The position numbers and the translations under genes are program-made. The notes beneath the pieces are model-generated. The model was not told the DNA's origin. It worked only from the letters and a program-made list of their open reading frames with translations, and searched no databases. Below are positions 32,177 through 41,227 of a DNA stretch of 43,905 bases, piece by piece (the stretch's first letter is position 1; each line of letters starts with the position of its first letter). Source of the DNA: CBEULR01 sp965544035 (GTDB taxonomy: Bacteria; Bacillota; Desulfotomaculia; Desulfotomaculales; Desulforudaceae); assembly GCA_965544035.1 (NCBI GenBank), contig CBEULR010000017.1, positions 1 to 43,905 of the forward strand, read 5' to 3'.

Positions 32177-33993
32177 GAATGAAACCGGGGGCACTCCTGG
32201 CCGTTATTGTGGGACTGGCCCTCTGCTTTATGCTGTTATGGCCGCTGACGGCAATCGCGGCGCAGCCGGCGGAGATGCCGGAAACCGCGCAGCTCGTTGA
32301 AGCCCCGTTTGCGCCGGAGGGGGATTACGGGACCATCACCATTAGGAATGAGGGAAACGGCCGGTTTTCCTTTGATGTGCCCGCCATTACCTGGGTCGAC
32401 AGCTACGGAGCCGAGCATACCGTAACCGGATTTCACGTGACCGGGTCGGCGCACGTCAGCGACGGCAAGGACCGGATTGATAACAATTACTCAGACAGCT
32501 ACATATCCGTCCCGGAAGGTGATTATTACGGCGATCTGGATGCGGGGGGAATCCAAATCACCTACACCGAAATTTACGAATATGATGGGGTCACCCGGAC
32601 CAAAACCCGCAACATGACCCCCGAGCGGGGACACTTCTTTTCCGGTCCCCTGGATGACGGAGAGACATACTTTTTGTTTTTTATGCCCTATCGGGCCATC
32701 GAGACGCAGACGTTTACATACCCCGCGGCGCCAACGGAGTATTCGGAGGCCCAAACCCACAATCAAGAAGGCTTCCGGTTCAGATTAGATGCGCCCGGCT
32801 TCAGCCCTGTCCCGGCTGCGGGCGCCGCCGCACCATCGGATGGTGCCGCCGGTCAAACCGAAGGCGCCGGGCCGGGCGGTCACAGTTCCGCCGATCCGGG
32901 ACACGCCGCCCCCCTAACCACCATCCTCATCAGCATCCTGGCCATCTTGTTCGCCACGCTGTTCGGCAGTGCGGGCGGTTTTGTGCCTCCGGTACCGGTC
33001 GGGGCAGGAGGGCCCGCCGCCGGTGGTGGTGGCGCGCCGGCAGATTCCCTCAACCGTTGGGTACGCGTGGACGAAGACGGCGATCTGGAAGCCACCGACC
33101 CCGTGAGCGGGCAGAAACGCACCTTCGTCCATAACGGTGACGGCACTTATACCGATCCGGTGACCGGTGCCACCTACACTCCGGAGGAGCTTTCCGCCCA
33201 GATGGAACACCGGGCGGAGAATGCCGGTACCATCCGCCGAGATGAGCAGCAGTCCAAGGAGCACGTCGCCGAGGATGCAGCACGCAACCGGGAGCGTGCC
33301 AGTCACAGCCTGGACACCGAAAAAGAGCTGCAGGAGAAACGCGCGCAAGACGAACAGGACCGGAAACGCCGCCTGATGGCGGAAAAGCTGGGCATCAAGT
33401 CCGACGCCGGCCGCGAGCATATTCAGCAGGCTTATGAACACGAGCGGGACAGCGAACTGGCCGACAGCGAATATGAAGCGGAACGGGCCAATGAGCTTGA
33501 TGAATCAATCGATACCCTTGAAAAGTATGAAACGGCTGCGGATTATGCCGTGAATGCCGGAGAGGTTCTTCCCGGGGGCAAGGCGGTTTCCGCCACCTAT
33601 AAGGGTGTCAAGAATCTGGGCGCCACCGTGGCCGAAAAGGGTTTGAATACAGGCGCAGTCATCGAGGGCGTGATCAAGGGCGGCACCGAAGCCGCAACCA
33701 CCTTGATGGATGCGGGCCTCGGCAAAGCGGGGGTCACCATCGGCGGTACCGTGGCCGGTGAAGTGGCCGAGGCCGTCAACGACGGTGAAGACATTGGCGA
33801 CGCCATTAAGGACGGGCTGATTACAGGCGCCGGCAATGCGGCGGTAGGCGCGGTAGGCGATGCTGTCGGCGGAGTAGTAGAGGGCGAAGGTGTATTAAAC
33901 AAAGCGGCCGAGGCGGCCGAAAAAGTGGCCGAAACCGCCTACGGTAAGGAAATCGTGGAGCCGAACCTCAAGGAGAGAGTTGAGAAGAAATAA
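32173..33993 (+). CDS. Large multi-domain membrane protein of unknown family
   Basis: 606 aa. Signal-like N-terminus (residues 8-30); an exported beta-rich domain (about 40-210); a Pro/Ala/Gly linker; a second transmembrane helix (about 248-268, LTTILISILAILFATLFGS); a Gly-rich stretch; a short module with VRVDEDGDLEATDPVSGQKRT; a highly charged coiled coil (about 330-440, ERASHSLDTEKELQEKRAQD); and a Gly/Ala-rich tail (about 465-600) with glycine-zipper spacing (GAGNAAVGAVGDAVGG). With two membrane spans the coiled coil and tail would be cytoplasmic, or exported if the first is cleaved. ATG overlaps the previous stop. No homologue recognised. Confidence 0.82.
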   Translation: MRMKPGALLAVIVGLALCFMLLWPLTAIAAQPAEMPETAQLVEAPFAPEGDYGTITIRNEGNGRFSFDVPAITWVDSYGAEHTVTGFHVTGSAHVSDGKDRIDNNYSDSYISVPEGDYYGDLDAGGIQITYTEIYEYDGVTRTKTRNMTPERGHFFSGPLDDGETYFLFFMPYRAIETQTFTYPAAPTEYSEAQTHNQEGFRFRLDAPGFSPVPAAGAAAPSDGAAGQTEGAGPGGHSSADPGHAAPLTTILISILAILFATLFGSAGGFVPPVPVGAGGPAAGGGGAPADSLNRWVRVDEDGDLEATDPVSGQKRTFVHNGDGTYTDPVTGATYTPEELSAQMEHRAENAGTIRRDEQQSKEHVAEDAARNRERASHSLDTEKELQEKRAQDEQDRKRRLMAEKLGIKSDAGREHIQQAYEHERDSELADSEYEAERANELDESIDTLEKYETAADYAVNAGEVLPGGKAVSATYKGVKNLGATVAEKGLNTGAVIEGVIKGGTEAATTLMDAGLGKAGVTIGGTVAGEVAEAVNDGEDIGDAIKDGLITGAGNAAVGAVGDAVGGVVEGEGVLNKAAEAAEKVAETAYGKEIVEPNLKERVEKK

Positions 33994-34068
33994 CCACACC
34001 CAGGGACACCCGAATAACTGGAAACGAATGGAGATAGCAGCAGCATTTTTAAGAAAGGGAGAATGAAT

Positions 34069-36462
34069 ATGAACAAGCGGCTTTTGAGCCTCCTGCTCGC
34101 CCTCGTTATGGTGATGATCCTGCTCCCGGCCACGGCCTGGGCGGCGGAGGGGGCGACAAGTGTAACCGTGGGCGGCACCAGTGTGGTAAACAGCACCTAC
34201 TGGAAAAGCAATGACGCTGGAGGCATCACCAGTGAAGGTGCGGACTCGACCAATTACACAGTCAAGTATGAACCCGGTCCAACGCCTACCCTCACCCTAA
34301 AAGACGCGGTAATTACAAGTACAACCGCATCCGGCATCGAAACCAACGGCGACCTAACCATCATCCTGGAGGGTACCAGCACCATCGACGACGATATCAT
34401 AGCTTGCGGCGTAAATGTAGGCGGTACCCTTACTATCCTTGGCGACGGCGCGCTTACCGCTAAAGCCTGCACGTCCTTCAAGGCGGGGGTGTTGAGTTAT
34501 GGCTTGTATGCCCAGGTTGACATCATTATTCACGGTAACGCCACCGTACAAGCCACCGGCGGCCAGGGGAATACAAGCGCCGGCATTTGTAGTCTTAACA
34601 ACATTACCATCTCCAACAACGCCACCGTCACCGCCGTTGGTCAGACAGCGACGGTTCAAAGTAACGGATTGCTCTCGCGTGACGGCAAGATCACCATTTC
34701 CGGCGGCACGGTGACGGCCAAATCCACCAGTACCACCGGCACAGCACGGGCCATGAACAAAACGCCTGACCTTAACGACTACAACAGCTACCAGTGGCGC
34801 ACGGCAGAAAGTGACGAATTTACCACTACGGAGTTTACTGAGGCTTCTATGCAGACCTACGTCGAGATCAAACCCTACACCCCCACTACATACACCGTCA
34901 CGCTGCCTACCGGTGCAGGCTATACCGCTACGGCGCAAGGCGAGTCAACATCACCGGTAGTTTCCGGCGGCAGCTACAGCTTCACCATTACGATCAGCGA
35001 CGGCTACCATGAGAGCGATGGCTTTACGGTCAAGGCCAACGACGTTGAACTAATCCCAACAGACGGGGTTTATACCATCAACAACATCACGACAAACCAA
35101 AACGTAACTGTGGAGGGTGTGGAGCAAGATACCTACACCGTCACGCTGCCTACCGGTACAGGCTATACCGCTACGGCGCAAGGCGAGTCAACTTCGCCGG
35201 TAGTTTCCGGCGGCAATTACAGCTTCACCGTTACAATCAGTGACGGCTACCATAAGGACGATGACTTTGCGGTAAAGGCTAACGGCACTGTACTGACCCC
35301 AACAGGGAATGTGTACACCATCAACAACATCACGACAAACCAAAACGTAACTGTGGAGGGTGTGGATCAGAATACGCCGTCACCCACCACCTACACCGTC
35401 ACAGTCAACGGATGCTACGCCACCACAAGCGGCGCCGGCAGCTATACGGAAGACGACTTGGTCACCATTGACGCGGGCAGCCGCAGCAACTACACCTTCA
35501 CCGGCTGGACGATGACCGGCGGAACTGCGACCCTTGCTGACGCATCCAGCACCCGCACCACCTTTACCATGCCCGCCGGCGATGTAACACTGACCGCCAA
35601 CTGGCGCTACAACGGCGGCGGTGGAAGCGGCGGCGGTTCATCCTCCAACTACTACTCCATCCCCGCCACGGCGGGCGACGGCGGCACAATCTCGCCCTCC
35701 GGCCGGGTCCGGGCGGGACAGAGCCGAACCTTCATCATCACCCCGGAAGAAGGCTATGTGATCGCCGATGTGCTGGTCGACGGCGTGAGCGTGGGCGCGG
35801 TAAGTGAATACACCTTTGAGGACGTCCGGGAACGCCACACCATCGAGGCCGTCTTTATCGAGGCTCCCCCGGCCGAGCCTGAGGAAACCACTCCCGATAC
35901 CGGCGTGTGGACCAACCCCTTCACCGACGTATCAGAGGATGCCTGGTACTACAATGACGTCCGCTATGCCTATGAGTACGGGCTGATCCGGGGAACAGCC
36001 GTGGACCGGTTCGGGCCACAGATCCCGACTAATCGCGGGATGATGGTCACCATTCTCTGGCGGCTGGAGGGTGCGCCGGAGGCCTCAGGGTCCATGCCCT
36101 TTACCGATGTGGCCGCAGGCAAATATTATGAGGCCGCTGTTAAGTGGGCCACCGAAAACGGCATTGTAAGCGGCTACTCGGCCACCGGTTTCGGCCCGGA
36201 GGACGGGATCACCCGCGAGCAGCTGGCCGCCATCTTATGCGGTTACGCGGCATACAAGGGCCGCGATGTCAGCGCCCGCGACGATCTGTCCGCGTTTGAG
36301 GATCGGACTTCGGATTGGGCTTTGGAAAGCGTGCAGTGGGCGGTGGCCGAGGGTCTGCTGGGCGGCAAGGGCAATGGCATGCTCGACCTGCGGGCGGGTG
36401 CCGGGCGTGCCGAGTGCGCGGCGATTCTGAAAAGGTTTATTGAGAAATATGAACTGATGTAG
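34069..36462 (+). CDS. S-layer-homology surface protein with repeated beta domains
   Basis: 797 aa. Signal peptide 1-25 (LLSLLLALVMVMILLPATAWA). Residues 30-240 form a beta-helix-like region (NGDLTIILEGTSTI, GDGALTAKA, ISGGTVTAKS). Two 81-aa repeats, about 275-436 (YTVTLPTG, GYTATAQGESTSPVVSGG, NNITTNQNVTVEGV). A Listeria-Bacteroides type repeat (NYTFTGWTMTGGTA), a Gly/Ser linker (GGGGSGGGSSS), an AGDGGTISPSG module, then three SLH domains from about 625 (NPFTDVSEDAWYYNDV; MPFTDVAAGKYYEAAV; FEDRTSDWALESV) that bind pyruvylated wall polymer. ATG at 34069, 7 bases after GGGAG. Last gene of the cassette. Confidence 0.92.
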   Translation: MNKRLLSLLLALVMVMILLPATAWAAEGATSVTVGGTSVVNSTYWKSNDAGGITSEGADSTNYTVKYEPGPTPTLTLKDAVITSTTASGIETNGDLTIILEGTSTIDDDIIACGVNVGGTLTILGDGALTAKACTSFKAGVLSYGLYAQVDIIIHGNATVQATGGQGNTSAGICSLNNITISNNATVTAVGQTATVQSNGLLSRDGKITISGGTVTAKSTSTTGTARAMNKTPDLNDYNSYQWRTAESDEFTTTEFTEASMQTYVEIKPYTPTTYTVTLPTGAGYTATAQGESTSPVVSGGSYSFTITISDGYHESDGFTVKANDVELIPTDGVYTINNITTNQNVTVEGVEQDTYTVTLPTGTGYTATAQGESTSPVVSGGNYSFTVTISDGYHKDDDFAVKANGTVLTPTGNVYTINNITTNQNVTVEGVDQNTPSPTTYTVTVNGCYATTSGAGSYTEDDLVTIDAGSRSNYTFTGWTMTGGTATLADASSTRTTFTMPAGDVTLTANWRYNGGGGSGGGSSSNYYSIPATAGDGGTISPSGRVRAGQSRTFIITPEEGYVIADVLVDGVSVGAVSEYTFEDVRERHTIEAVFIEAPPAEPEETTPDTGVWTNPFTDVSEDAWYYNDVRYAYEYGLIRGTAVDRFGPQIPTNRGMMVTILWRLEGAPEASGSMPFTDVAAGKYYEAAVKWATENGIVSGYSATGFGPEDGITREQLAAILCGYAAYKGRDVSARDDLSAFEDRTSDWALESVQWAVAEGLLGGKGNGMLDLRAGAGRAECAAILKRFIEKYELM
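34891..35376 (+). repeat. Two tandem 243-bp repeats inside the SLH protein gene
   Basis: Copies at 34891-35133 and 35134-35376 (81 codons each) are nearly identical in DNA, including long exact stretches such as GTAACTGTGGAGGGTGTGGA. Only scattered substitutions separate them, so the duplication is recent or kept alike by conversion. Confidence 0.9.
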
Positions 36463-36538
36463 AACACCGCTCCGGCGATTGGTGAACCGGCACCGATTCA
36501 AACAGATGCGTTTTTGAAAGGGATCTTTCTCCCTGTGT

Positions 36539-36584
36539 CCGGGGGCCCGTGGGAAAATTACGGCCCCCGGCTTATTTTCATTTT
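36539..36584 (+). terminator. Intrinsic terminator of the surface cassette
   Basis: CCGGGGGCC pairs with GGCCCCCGG around a 14-base loop, followed by a T-rich tail (CTTATTTTCATTTT). It lies between the convergent SLH and GGDEF-EAL genes. Confidence 0.85.
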
Positions 36585-36625
36585 ACACATCAATATTCGC
36601 TCGCCCATTGTCTTCATCGTGTTCT

Positions 36626-39058
36626 TTATTGTACTTTCGTATGTCCATTACGGCCCCCGTCCCGTCGTCCCTGCATCTTTTCCGCGGCATCCGCTTCCAC
36701 CGGCCTGCTGAAGAGATATCCCTGGATATAGTCGCACCCGATTTCCCGCAGAATGCGTACCTGCTCTTGATGCTCTATGCCTTCGGCAACCACCTTAAGG
36801 CGCAAATCATGGGACAGCCCGATAATGTGCTTGATTATCCCGTAGCTGCTTTCGTTCAGGTATTTATCATTTATGGACTTGTCCAGCTTGATTTTGTCAA
36901 CCGGTATATAGGTGAGATAATTCAACGACGAATAGCCCGAGCCAAAGTCATCCAGCGAGACCCTTACCCCCATATTTCTCAGCCGCTGGAGAAACTCCAT
37001 CGTCTTCCTGTTATCCTCAACGAAAACGTTCTCCGTGATTTCAATCTCCAAGAATTCCGGCTGCACATTATAATCGGTGAGGACCTTCGCCAGATAATCG
37101 ATAAAGCCCTCGTCCCTGATCTGTCTCGGAGAAAGATTGACGGCCACCGGCTTCACATCTATCCCCTCGCGCTTCCACACGGATAACTGGCGAACAGCTT
37201 CCCGCACAACCCATCGCCCGATGCTGTTTATCAGCCCCTTTTCTTCCGCTATACCGATAAAAACTGCCGGGGAAATATTGTGACCGGTCAAACGCAACAG
37301 GGCCTCAAACCCCCTAATCTCACCTGTTTTTGCCTCGACTATTGGCTGGTACAGGAGCTTAAAGCCGTCATTCTTAACCGCCTGTTTTAAGATGTTGTGA
37401 ATCCGATTCTTCTCGACAATGCTATCGAGCATCGCGGGCTCAAAGAAGCAGTAGCCCTGACGCAGATTGGTCTTCACTTGATACATGGCTAGGTCGGCCT
37501 TCCCGATCAGGTCATCGGCATTCGTCCCGTCCTGCGGGAACAACGCAACACCCATAGAACAGTCAACATCGAAGACCTGATCATCCACCTCCACCGATAT
37601 TCTGATGCTGCTCATGACCTCTGCACACGCCTCATGGACGTGATTGGTATCACCGAGAATAACCACGACAAATTCGTCTCCACCAAACCTGAATGGAAAT
37701 ATCGTGTCCTTCTTCAGCCGCAGCAGGTTCTTAGCCACCAGCTTCAGCACCTCGTCACCGTATACGTGACCAAAAGTATCATTGATCTCCTTCATGTCTT
37801 TCAAATCGATCAAACACAAGGCGCCACTCTTCCCGCCGCCGATCACTTTATTCAGCTTCTCCATCATGAACCGGCGGTTCGGCAGACCTGTTAGTGCATC
37901 GTGGTAGGCCATGTATTCCATATCCTCTACCATGCGACCCAGCTCCGCATTCAAATCATTTATTTTGGAGACGTATCCCTCAATTCTCCCCAGAATGTGA
38001 TTGATAACTGTGTAAATCCCCTTCAGCGGATTGTTGTGGGATACCGGCAAATAGAGTCTGGTATTACCCTCAATATCCAACCCCCCGATATCCTGACTCA
38101 ATTGAACCATAGGCCGGATCACATATTTCCTTTGGCTCCAATACACTAACACGGCAATCATTCCGGACAGTGCGAACAGATCCAAAATCAAGTTCCGATT
38201 AATATCCTGGAGGCTTTCCATACTATGACCGATCGTCAATACTCCCTTCACATCGCCCCCTATAACCAAAGGAACGGTCACTTCCAACGCTTTTCCATTG
38301 TTTGTTGCCGAGGCTTTGCCCATTAATGCCTGTTGGTACCGGGGGTTTTGGCTGAAATCCGTTCCAATTCCCAAAGCGTTGGAATGAGCAATGGAAACGA
38401 GGTTGGTGTCTGTCACGGAGGCGAAGACAATGTCTTCCGTCCGTGCAATGCGGTCAACAACAGTCTGCAAATCATACCGGTCCGTATGGACAACCATCTC
38501 TTCAACCCGATAACCGACCTGTACAAATCCCCCATCCGGATCCCTGAAGTAGCTGAACTTATAGTATTCGTCGGTCTCCGTGCTCTTGCGAATCCCTTCG
38601 TGAAAAACCGACCTCTCAAGTTGCATGAAGTTGTAAATCGGATCTCCGGGAACGGCCTGCCATCCGATATACTCACCCGTTGATGAATAAATAATCTTAC
38701 CTTCCGGCGTGTAGTAGTAGATTTTTGTTATACCGAAATCGTCGGCAATCTGCGCCAAATACGCGTTGTTAATCCTGTTCTTATTTCTTAAGATCATCTT
38801 GCCGGCCACTGTCAGCTTATCTTCCATATTTCTCATGATGGCGTTTTTATTTTCGAAGTGCTTATTTACGTAGCCCACTGTTTGGTGAGCTACGTGCAGA
38901 CTATGCGCCTCCAGCTGGCGGAGCATAGTCATCTCATTGAAGATCAGGGCAACCGATCCCAAGACAATTATGGCCGTCAACATGATCATAAGAGGCCCGT
39001 AAATCAATTTGGTCTTGTCGATTAATGAATCCTGTTTTTGCCTTTTCCGCCCAAACAC
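36626..39058 (-). CDS. Membrane sensor GGDEF-EAL protein (cyclic di-GMP turnover)
   Basis: 810 aa. Transmembrane helix 19-41, an extracytoplasmic Cache-like sensor (about 50-285), a second helix 291-308, a HAMP-like linker, a GGDEF domain (about 385-540) with intact GGDEF at 459-463, and an EAL domain (about 555-795) with intact EAL at 585-587, the DDFGSGYSSL loop and a C-terminal YIQGYLFSRP. No RxxD inhibitory site is seen before GGDEF. Both cyclase and phosphodiesterase motifs are complete, so either or both may be active. Start GTG at 39058 with only a weak site; it follows the DUF1905 remnant by 6 bases and probably shared its promoter. Confidence 0.92.
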   Translation of the reverse strand: MFGRKRQKQDSLIDKTKLIYGPLMIMLTAIIVLGSVALIFNEMTMLRQLEAHSLHVAHQTVGYVNKHFENKNAIMRNMEDKLTVAGKMILRNKNRINNAYLAQIADDFGITKIYYYTPEGKIIYSSTGEYIGWQAVPGDPIYNFMQLERSVFHEGIRKSTETDEYYKFSYFRDPDGGFVQVGYRVEEMVVHTDRYDLQTVVDRIARTEDIVFASVTDTNLVSIAHSNALGIGTDFSQNPRYQQALMGKASATNNGKALEVTVPLVIGGDVKGVLTIGHSMESLQDINRNLILDLFALSGMIAVLVYWSQRKYVIRPMVQLSQDIGGLDIEGNTRLYLPVSHNNPLKGIYTVINHILGRIEGYVSKINDLNAELGRMVEDMEYMAYHDALTGLPNRRFMMEKLNKVIGGGKSGALCLIDLKDMKEINDTFGHVYGDEVLKLVAKNLLRLKKDTIFPFRFGGDEFVVVILGDTNHVHEACAEVMSSIRISVEVDDQVFDVDCSMGVALFPQDGTNADDLIGKADLAMYQVKTNLRQGYCFFEPAMLDSIVEKNRIHNILKQAVKNDGFKLLYQPIVEAKTGEIRGFEALLRLTGHNISPAVFIGIAEEKGLINSIGRWVVREAVRQLSVWKREGIDVKPVAVNLSPRQIRDEGFIDYLAKVLTDYNVQPEFLEIEITENVFVEDNRKTMEFLQRLRNMGVRVSLDDFGSGYSSLNYLTYIPVDKIKLDKSINDKYLNESSYGIIKHIIGLSHDLRLKVVAEGIEHQEQVRILREIGCDYIQGYLFSRPVEADAAEKMQGRRDGGRNGHTKVQ

Positions 39059-39064
39059 TTTTCA

Positions 39065-39250
39065 TCAATCCCCAGGACAGTAACTTACAATGTCTTTACG
39101 CAGACCAATAATATAACAAACCGAACCATCGGCATTCTTTAGGCCCATATTTACGATGCTTCCATCATAGGTCTCCCCGTCAAAGGTGGCCTAAACTTTT
39201 ACTCTGGTTTTTCCGAACTCTTTCTTGACATCTGGGGCGTTTTGAAACGA
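39065..39250 (-). pseudogene. Remnant of a DUF1905-like gene
   Basis: Minus-strand frame ending at the stop at 39065 reads ATFDGETYDGSIVNMGLKN, then DGSVCYIIGLRKDI, typical of the C-terminal half of DUF1905 proteins. The same frame continues upstream through an in-frame TAG (39191-39193) into DVKKEFGKTRVKV, also family-like: the stop replaces a residue within VKV-ATFDG. Another stop lies further up, at about 39254, and no start codon is found. It is therefore a decayed gene, placed directly upstream of the GGDEF-EAL gene. The family call is from memory of its pattern. Confidence 0.65.
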
Positions 39251-39382
39251 TTACGAATTGAATTTGAATTTGAGCAGCAATTGTGATGTGGCAGAAAGGA
39301 CGGTTTTCGTGACACCCCGCGGCAAGAATCGGGCCCTTCAGGTATCCGCCTGCCGAGTATCGTCATTGTAGCCAGCTATAGT

Positions 39383-39412
39383 ATTATACCAGTAAAACAT
39401 GCCTAAAGTTAA
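39383..39412 (-). promoter_or_regulatory. Putative promoter upstream of the DUF1905 remnant and GGDEF-EAL gene
   Basis: Minus-strand TATAAT with TTAACT 18 bases upstream. It is the best promoter in the 507-base gap 39059-39565; no cyclic di-GMP riboswitch was recognised between it and the GGDEF-EAL start. Confidence 0.5.
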
Positions 39413-39565
39413 TACTGTCCCTATTTCCCAATAAGTTTCTGACATTCCATATCAAAAATGCTGTTTGATCCATCATTGCTGTTTCTTAGCTTATGCGAAC
39501 TCAACAACCTGTGTAAAGCGTTCGGATTCATTTAGTTTCGGCTGCACCCGAATGAGACCGATACT

Positions 39566-39964
39566 CTATTTAGCACTACTTCCCACATTCTTGACCGTAA
39601 TGTTTCCGGTTGCACGTTTACCTGTGATTCTTATCTCATAGTTGTCCGTTTCAGAAACGGTTACAGTGAATAGACCCGATTCAAGGTTGTTTCCCGTATA
39701 GGGTTCATTACCGTTCTTGCCGCTGACCGCAAGAGCGATTTCTCCAGCTTCACGGACAACTTTAATCTGCAACACGTCCCCCTTGTTAAGGGATAATTCA
39801 CACTTGTCTTTTGAGCTCCAATCCTTGAAATCCATTGTGAATCCTTTTCCATTGGGATTCTCAAGAATCACAATGCCGCCCTTTGATGCGGTGCAAGCCG
39901 GGATGGCCATAAGAATCGCTATCACCAGCGGCAGAAAAACTATCAGGCGTATTCTGTGAATCAT
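39566..39964 (-). CDS. Small exported lipoprotein, unknown family
   Basis: 132 aa. Signal peptide with a lipobox-like end (LMAIPAC; Cys about residue 24), followed by a single beta-rich domain (GDVLQIKVVREAGEIALAVSG and SGLFTVTVSETDNYEIRITG) like a small jelly-roll or Ig-type domain. No function recognised. ATG at 39964 overlaps the end region of the hydrolase gene (3 bases beyond its stop), with only a weak ribosome binding site; coupling to the hydrolase is likely. No strong terminator follows. Confidence 0.78.
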   Translation of the reverse strand: MIHRIRLIVFLPLVIAILMAIPACTASKGGIVILENPNGKGFTMDFKDWSSKDKCELSLNKGDVLQIKVVREAGEIALAVSGKNGNEPYTGNNLESGLFTVTVSETDNYEIRITGKRATGNITVKNVGSSAK

Positions 39965-39966
39965 CT

Positions 39967-41172
39967 TTATTCCGGCGTTTTGTTCTCCAAGAAGCAGGAT
40001 AACACCTCCCTTACAAACTTTGTCCGCTCGTTGATCCATGGACTGTGCCCGGAATGCTCAAACCATACAATTCTCTTCTCGGGAGCGTCCAGAACCCGCA
40101 TATACTCCTCGACCATCACCGTGGGCGCATTGACATCATGCCGGCCCAAGAAAAAGTAGACAGGCACATCCAGTTTAGTGTGACCCTTTCTCAAATCGAT
40201 GTTATAGAGCTGTTGGTACACATGATTAAATGTGTTGACGATACCGCGGAAAAAGTTGATTTTATCGAGCAGCCCATATTCGGAGGAACCGATGTCCCGA
40301 AGGGTGTTGTAGCCGGGATTGTGAATTTCGGGATTGGCGGCCATATAAGCGCTGAGATAATTCAGATACACCGCGCTTTTCCATGTCACGTCCTTTCCGT
40401 AATAAGGCGGTTCACCATTCGCTTTAAGCCGTTGTATGATAGCCGTATCGCCTTTGGATTGCGCGATTTCCAGAGCCTTCGCGTAATCCATCCGCTCGGT
40501 TTCGGCAAAGTCCACCATTTGCCCCGTGCCGATAAATGCATGATAAGACTCCGGGTACTTGTCAACAAGGAAAATCCCCAAGGCGCTGCCCCACGATTCA
40601 CCCACCAGGTAAATCTTTTCCTGCGAAAAGCGCTCCTTTAGATACTCCGTCAGAGCGCAACCATCCTCAATATAGGTTTGGGCAGTGATGTTTTTCGTTT
40701 TCTCTGCATAATAGGACTTTCCGGAACCGGGCTGATCCCAGTTGACAACAACAAAATGCTTCTCCAACTCAGCCAGCTCATGCCGTACCGCCGCCATTTG
40801 CGTACCTCCGGGGCCGCCCGCCAAAAAGAGCAGAACGGGAGCGTTCTTGTCCCAACCCCTCAGGCTGATCCACTGTTTTCTGCCGTTCAGTTCAACTTTT
40901 CTAAGCTCCGCAATGCTGTCCTTGGGAGTGTTTCCGTTTTCATCGACAATACGTGGAGTGGAAGCGGTGAGCTGCGAAATGGCAATCAACCCGGCATTCA
41001 ATATCATCGCCACGGCAAAGACTATGGCTGATTTTCTCAAGCGAACAAGCTGTTTTGGATTCGTCTTTTTCTTTATGCGCGCAATGATATAATAAGCCGT
41101 CAGAAACAGAATCCCCGCGAGTGCAACGACCGACAGAACGGCCAAAATGAAAAACACAATTGTTGCAATCAT
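39967..41172 (-). CDS. Membrane-anchored alpha/beta hydrolase (prolyl-aminopeptidase-like)
   Basis: 401 aa. Two N-terminal transmembrane helices (about residues 3-30 and 46-66) are followed by an alpha/beta-hydrolase fold: oxyanion loop FLAGGPGGTQ, FVVVNWDQPGSGKS, nucleophile elbow GESWGSA, acid in GRHDVNAP, and catalytic His in HSGHSPW. The GGPGG and WDQPGSGKS motifs match proline iminopeptidases of family S33, so release of N-terminal residues from peptides is possible, perhaps at the cell surface. ATG at 41172, 5 bases after GGAGG. The lipoprotein gene follows directly. Confidence 0.88.
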   Translation of the reverse strand: MIATIVFFILAVLSVVALAGILFLTAYYIIARIKKKTNPKQLVRLRKSAIVFAVAMILNAGLIAISQLTASTPRIVDENGNTPKDSIAELRKVELNGRKQWISLRGWDKNAPVLLFLAGGPGGTQMAAVRHELAELEKHFVVVNWDQPGSGKSYYAEKTKNITAQTYIEDGCALTEYLKERFSQEKIYLVGESWGSALGIFLVDKYPESYHAFIGTGQMVDFAETERMDYAKALEIAQSKGDTAIIQRLKANGEPPYYGKDVTWKSAVYLNYLSAYMAANPEIHNPGYNTLRDIGSSEYGLLDKINFFRGIVNTFNHVYQQLYNIDLRKGHTKLDVPVYFFLGRHDVNAPTVMVEEYMRVLDAPEKRIVWFEHSGHSPWINERTKFVREVLSCFLENKTPE

Positions 41173-41227
41173 ATAAACCTCCATTATTAGCAGTACACCA
41201 CACCATTGTAAGCACCGGGGATTCCAT

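Noticed and set aside
39251..39382. Cyclic di-GMP riboswitch before the GGDEF-EAL gene
   Set aside because: No GEMM-type conserved core was found on the minus strand.
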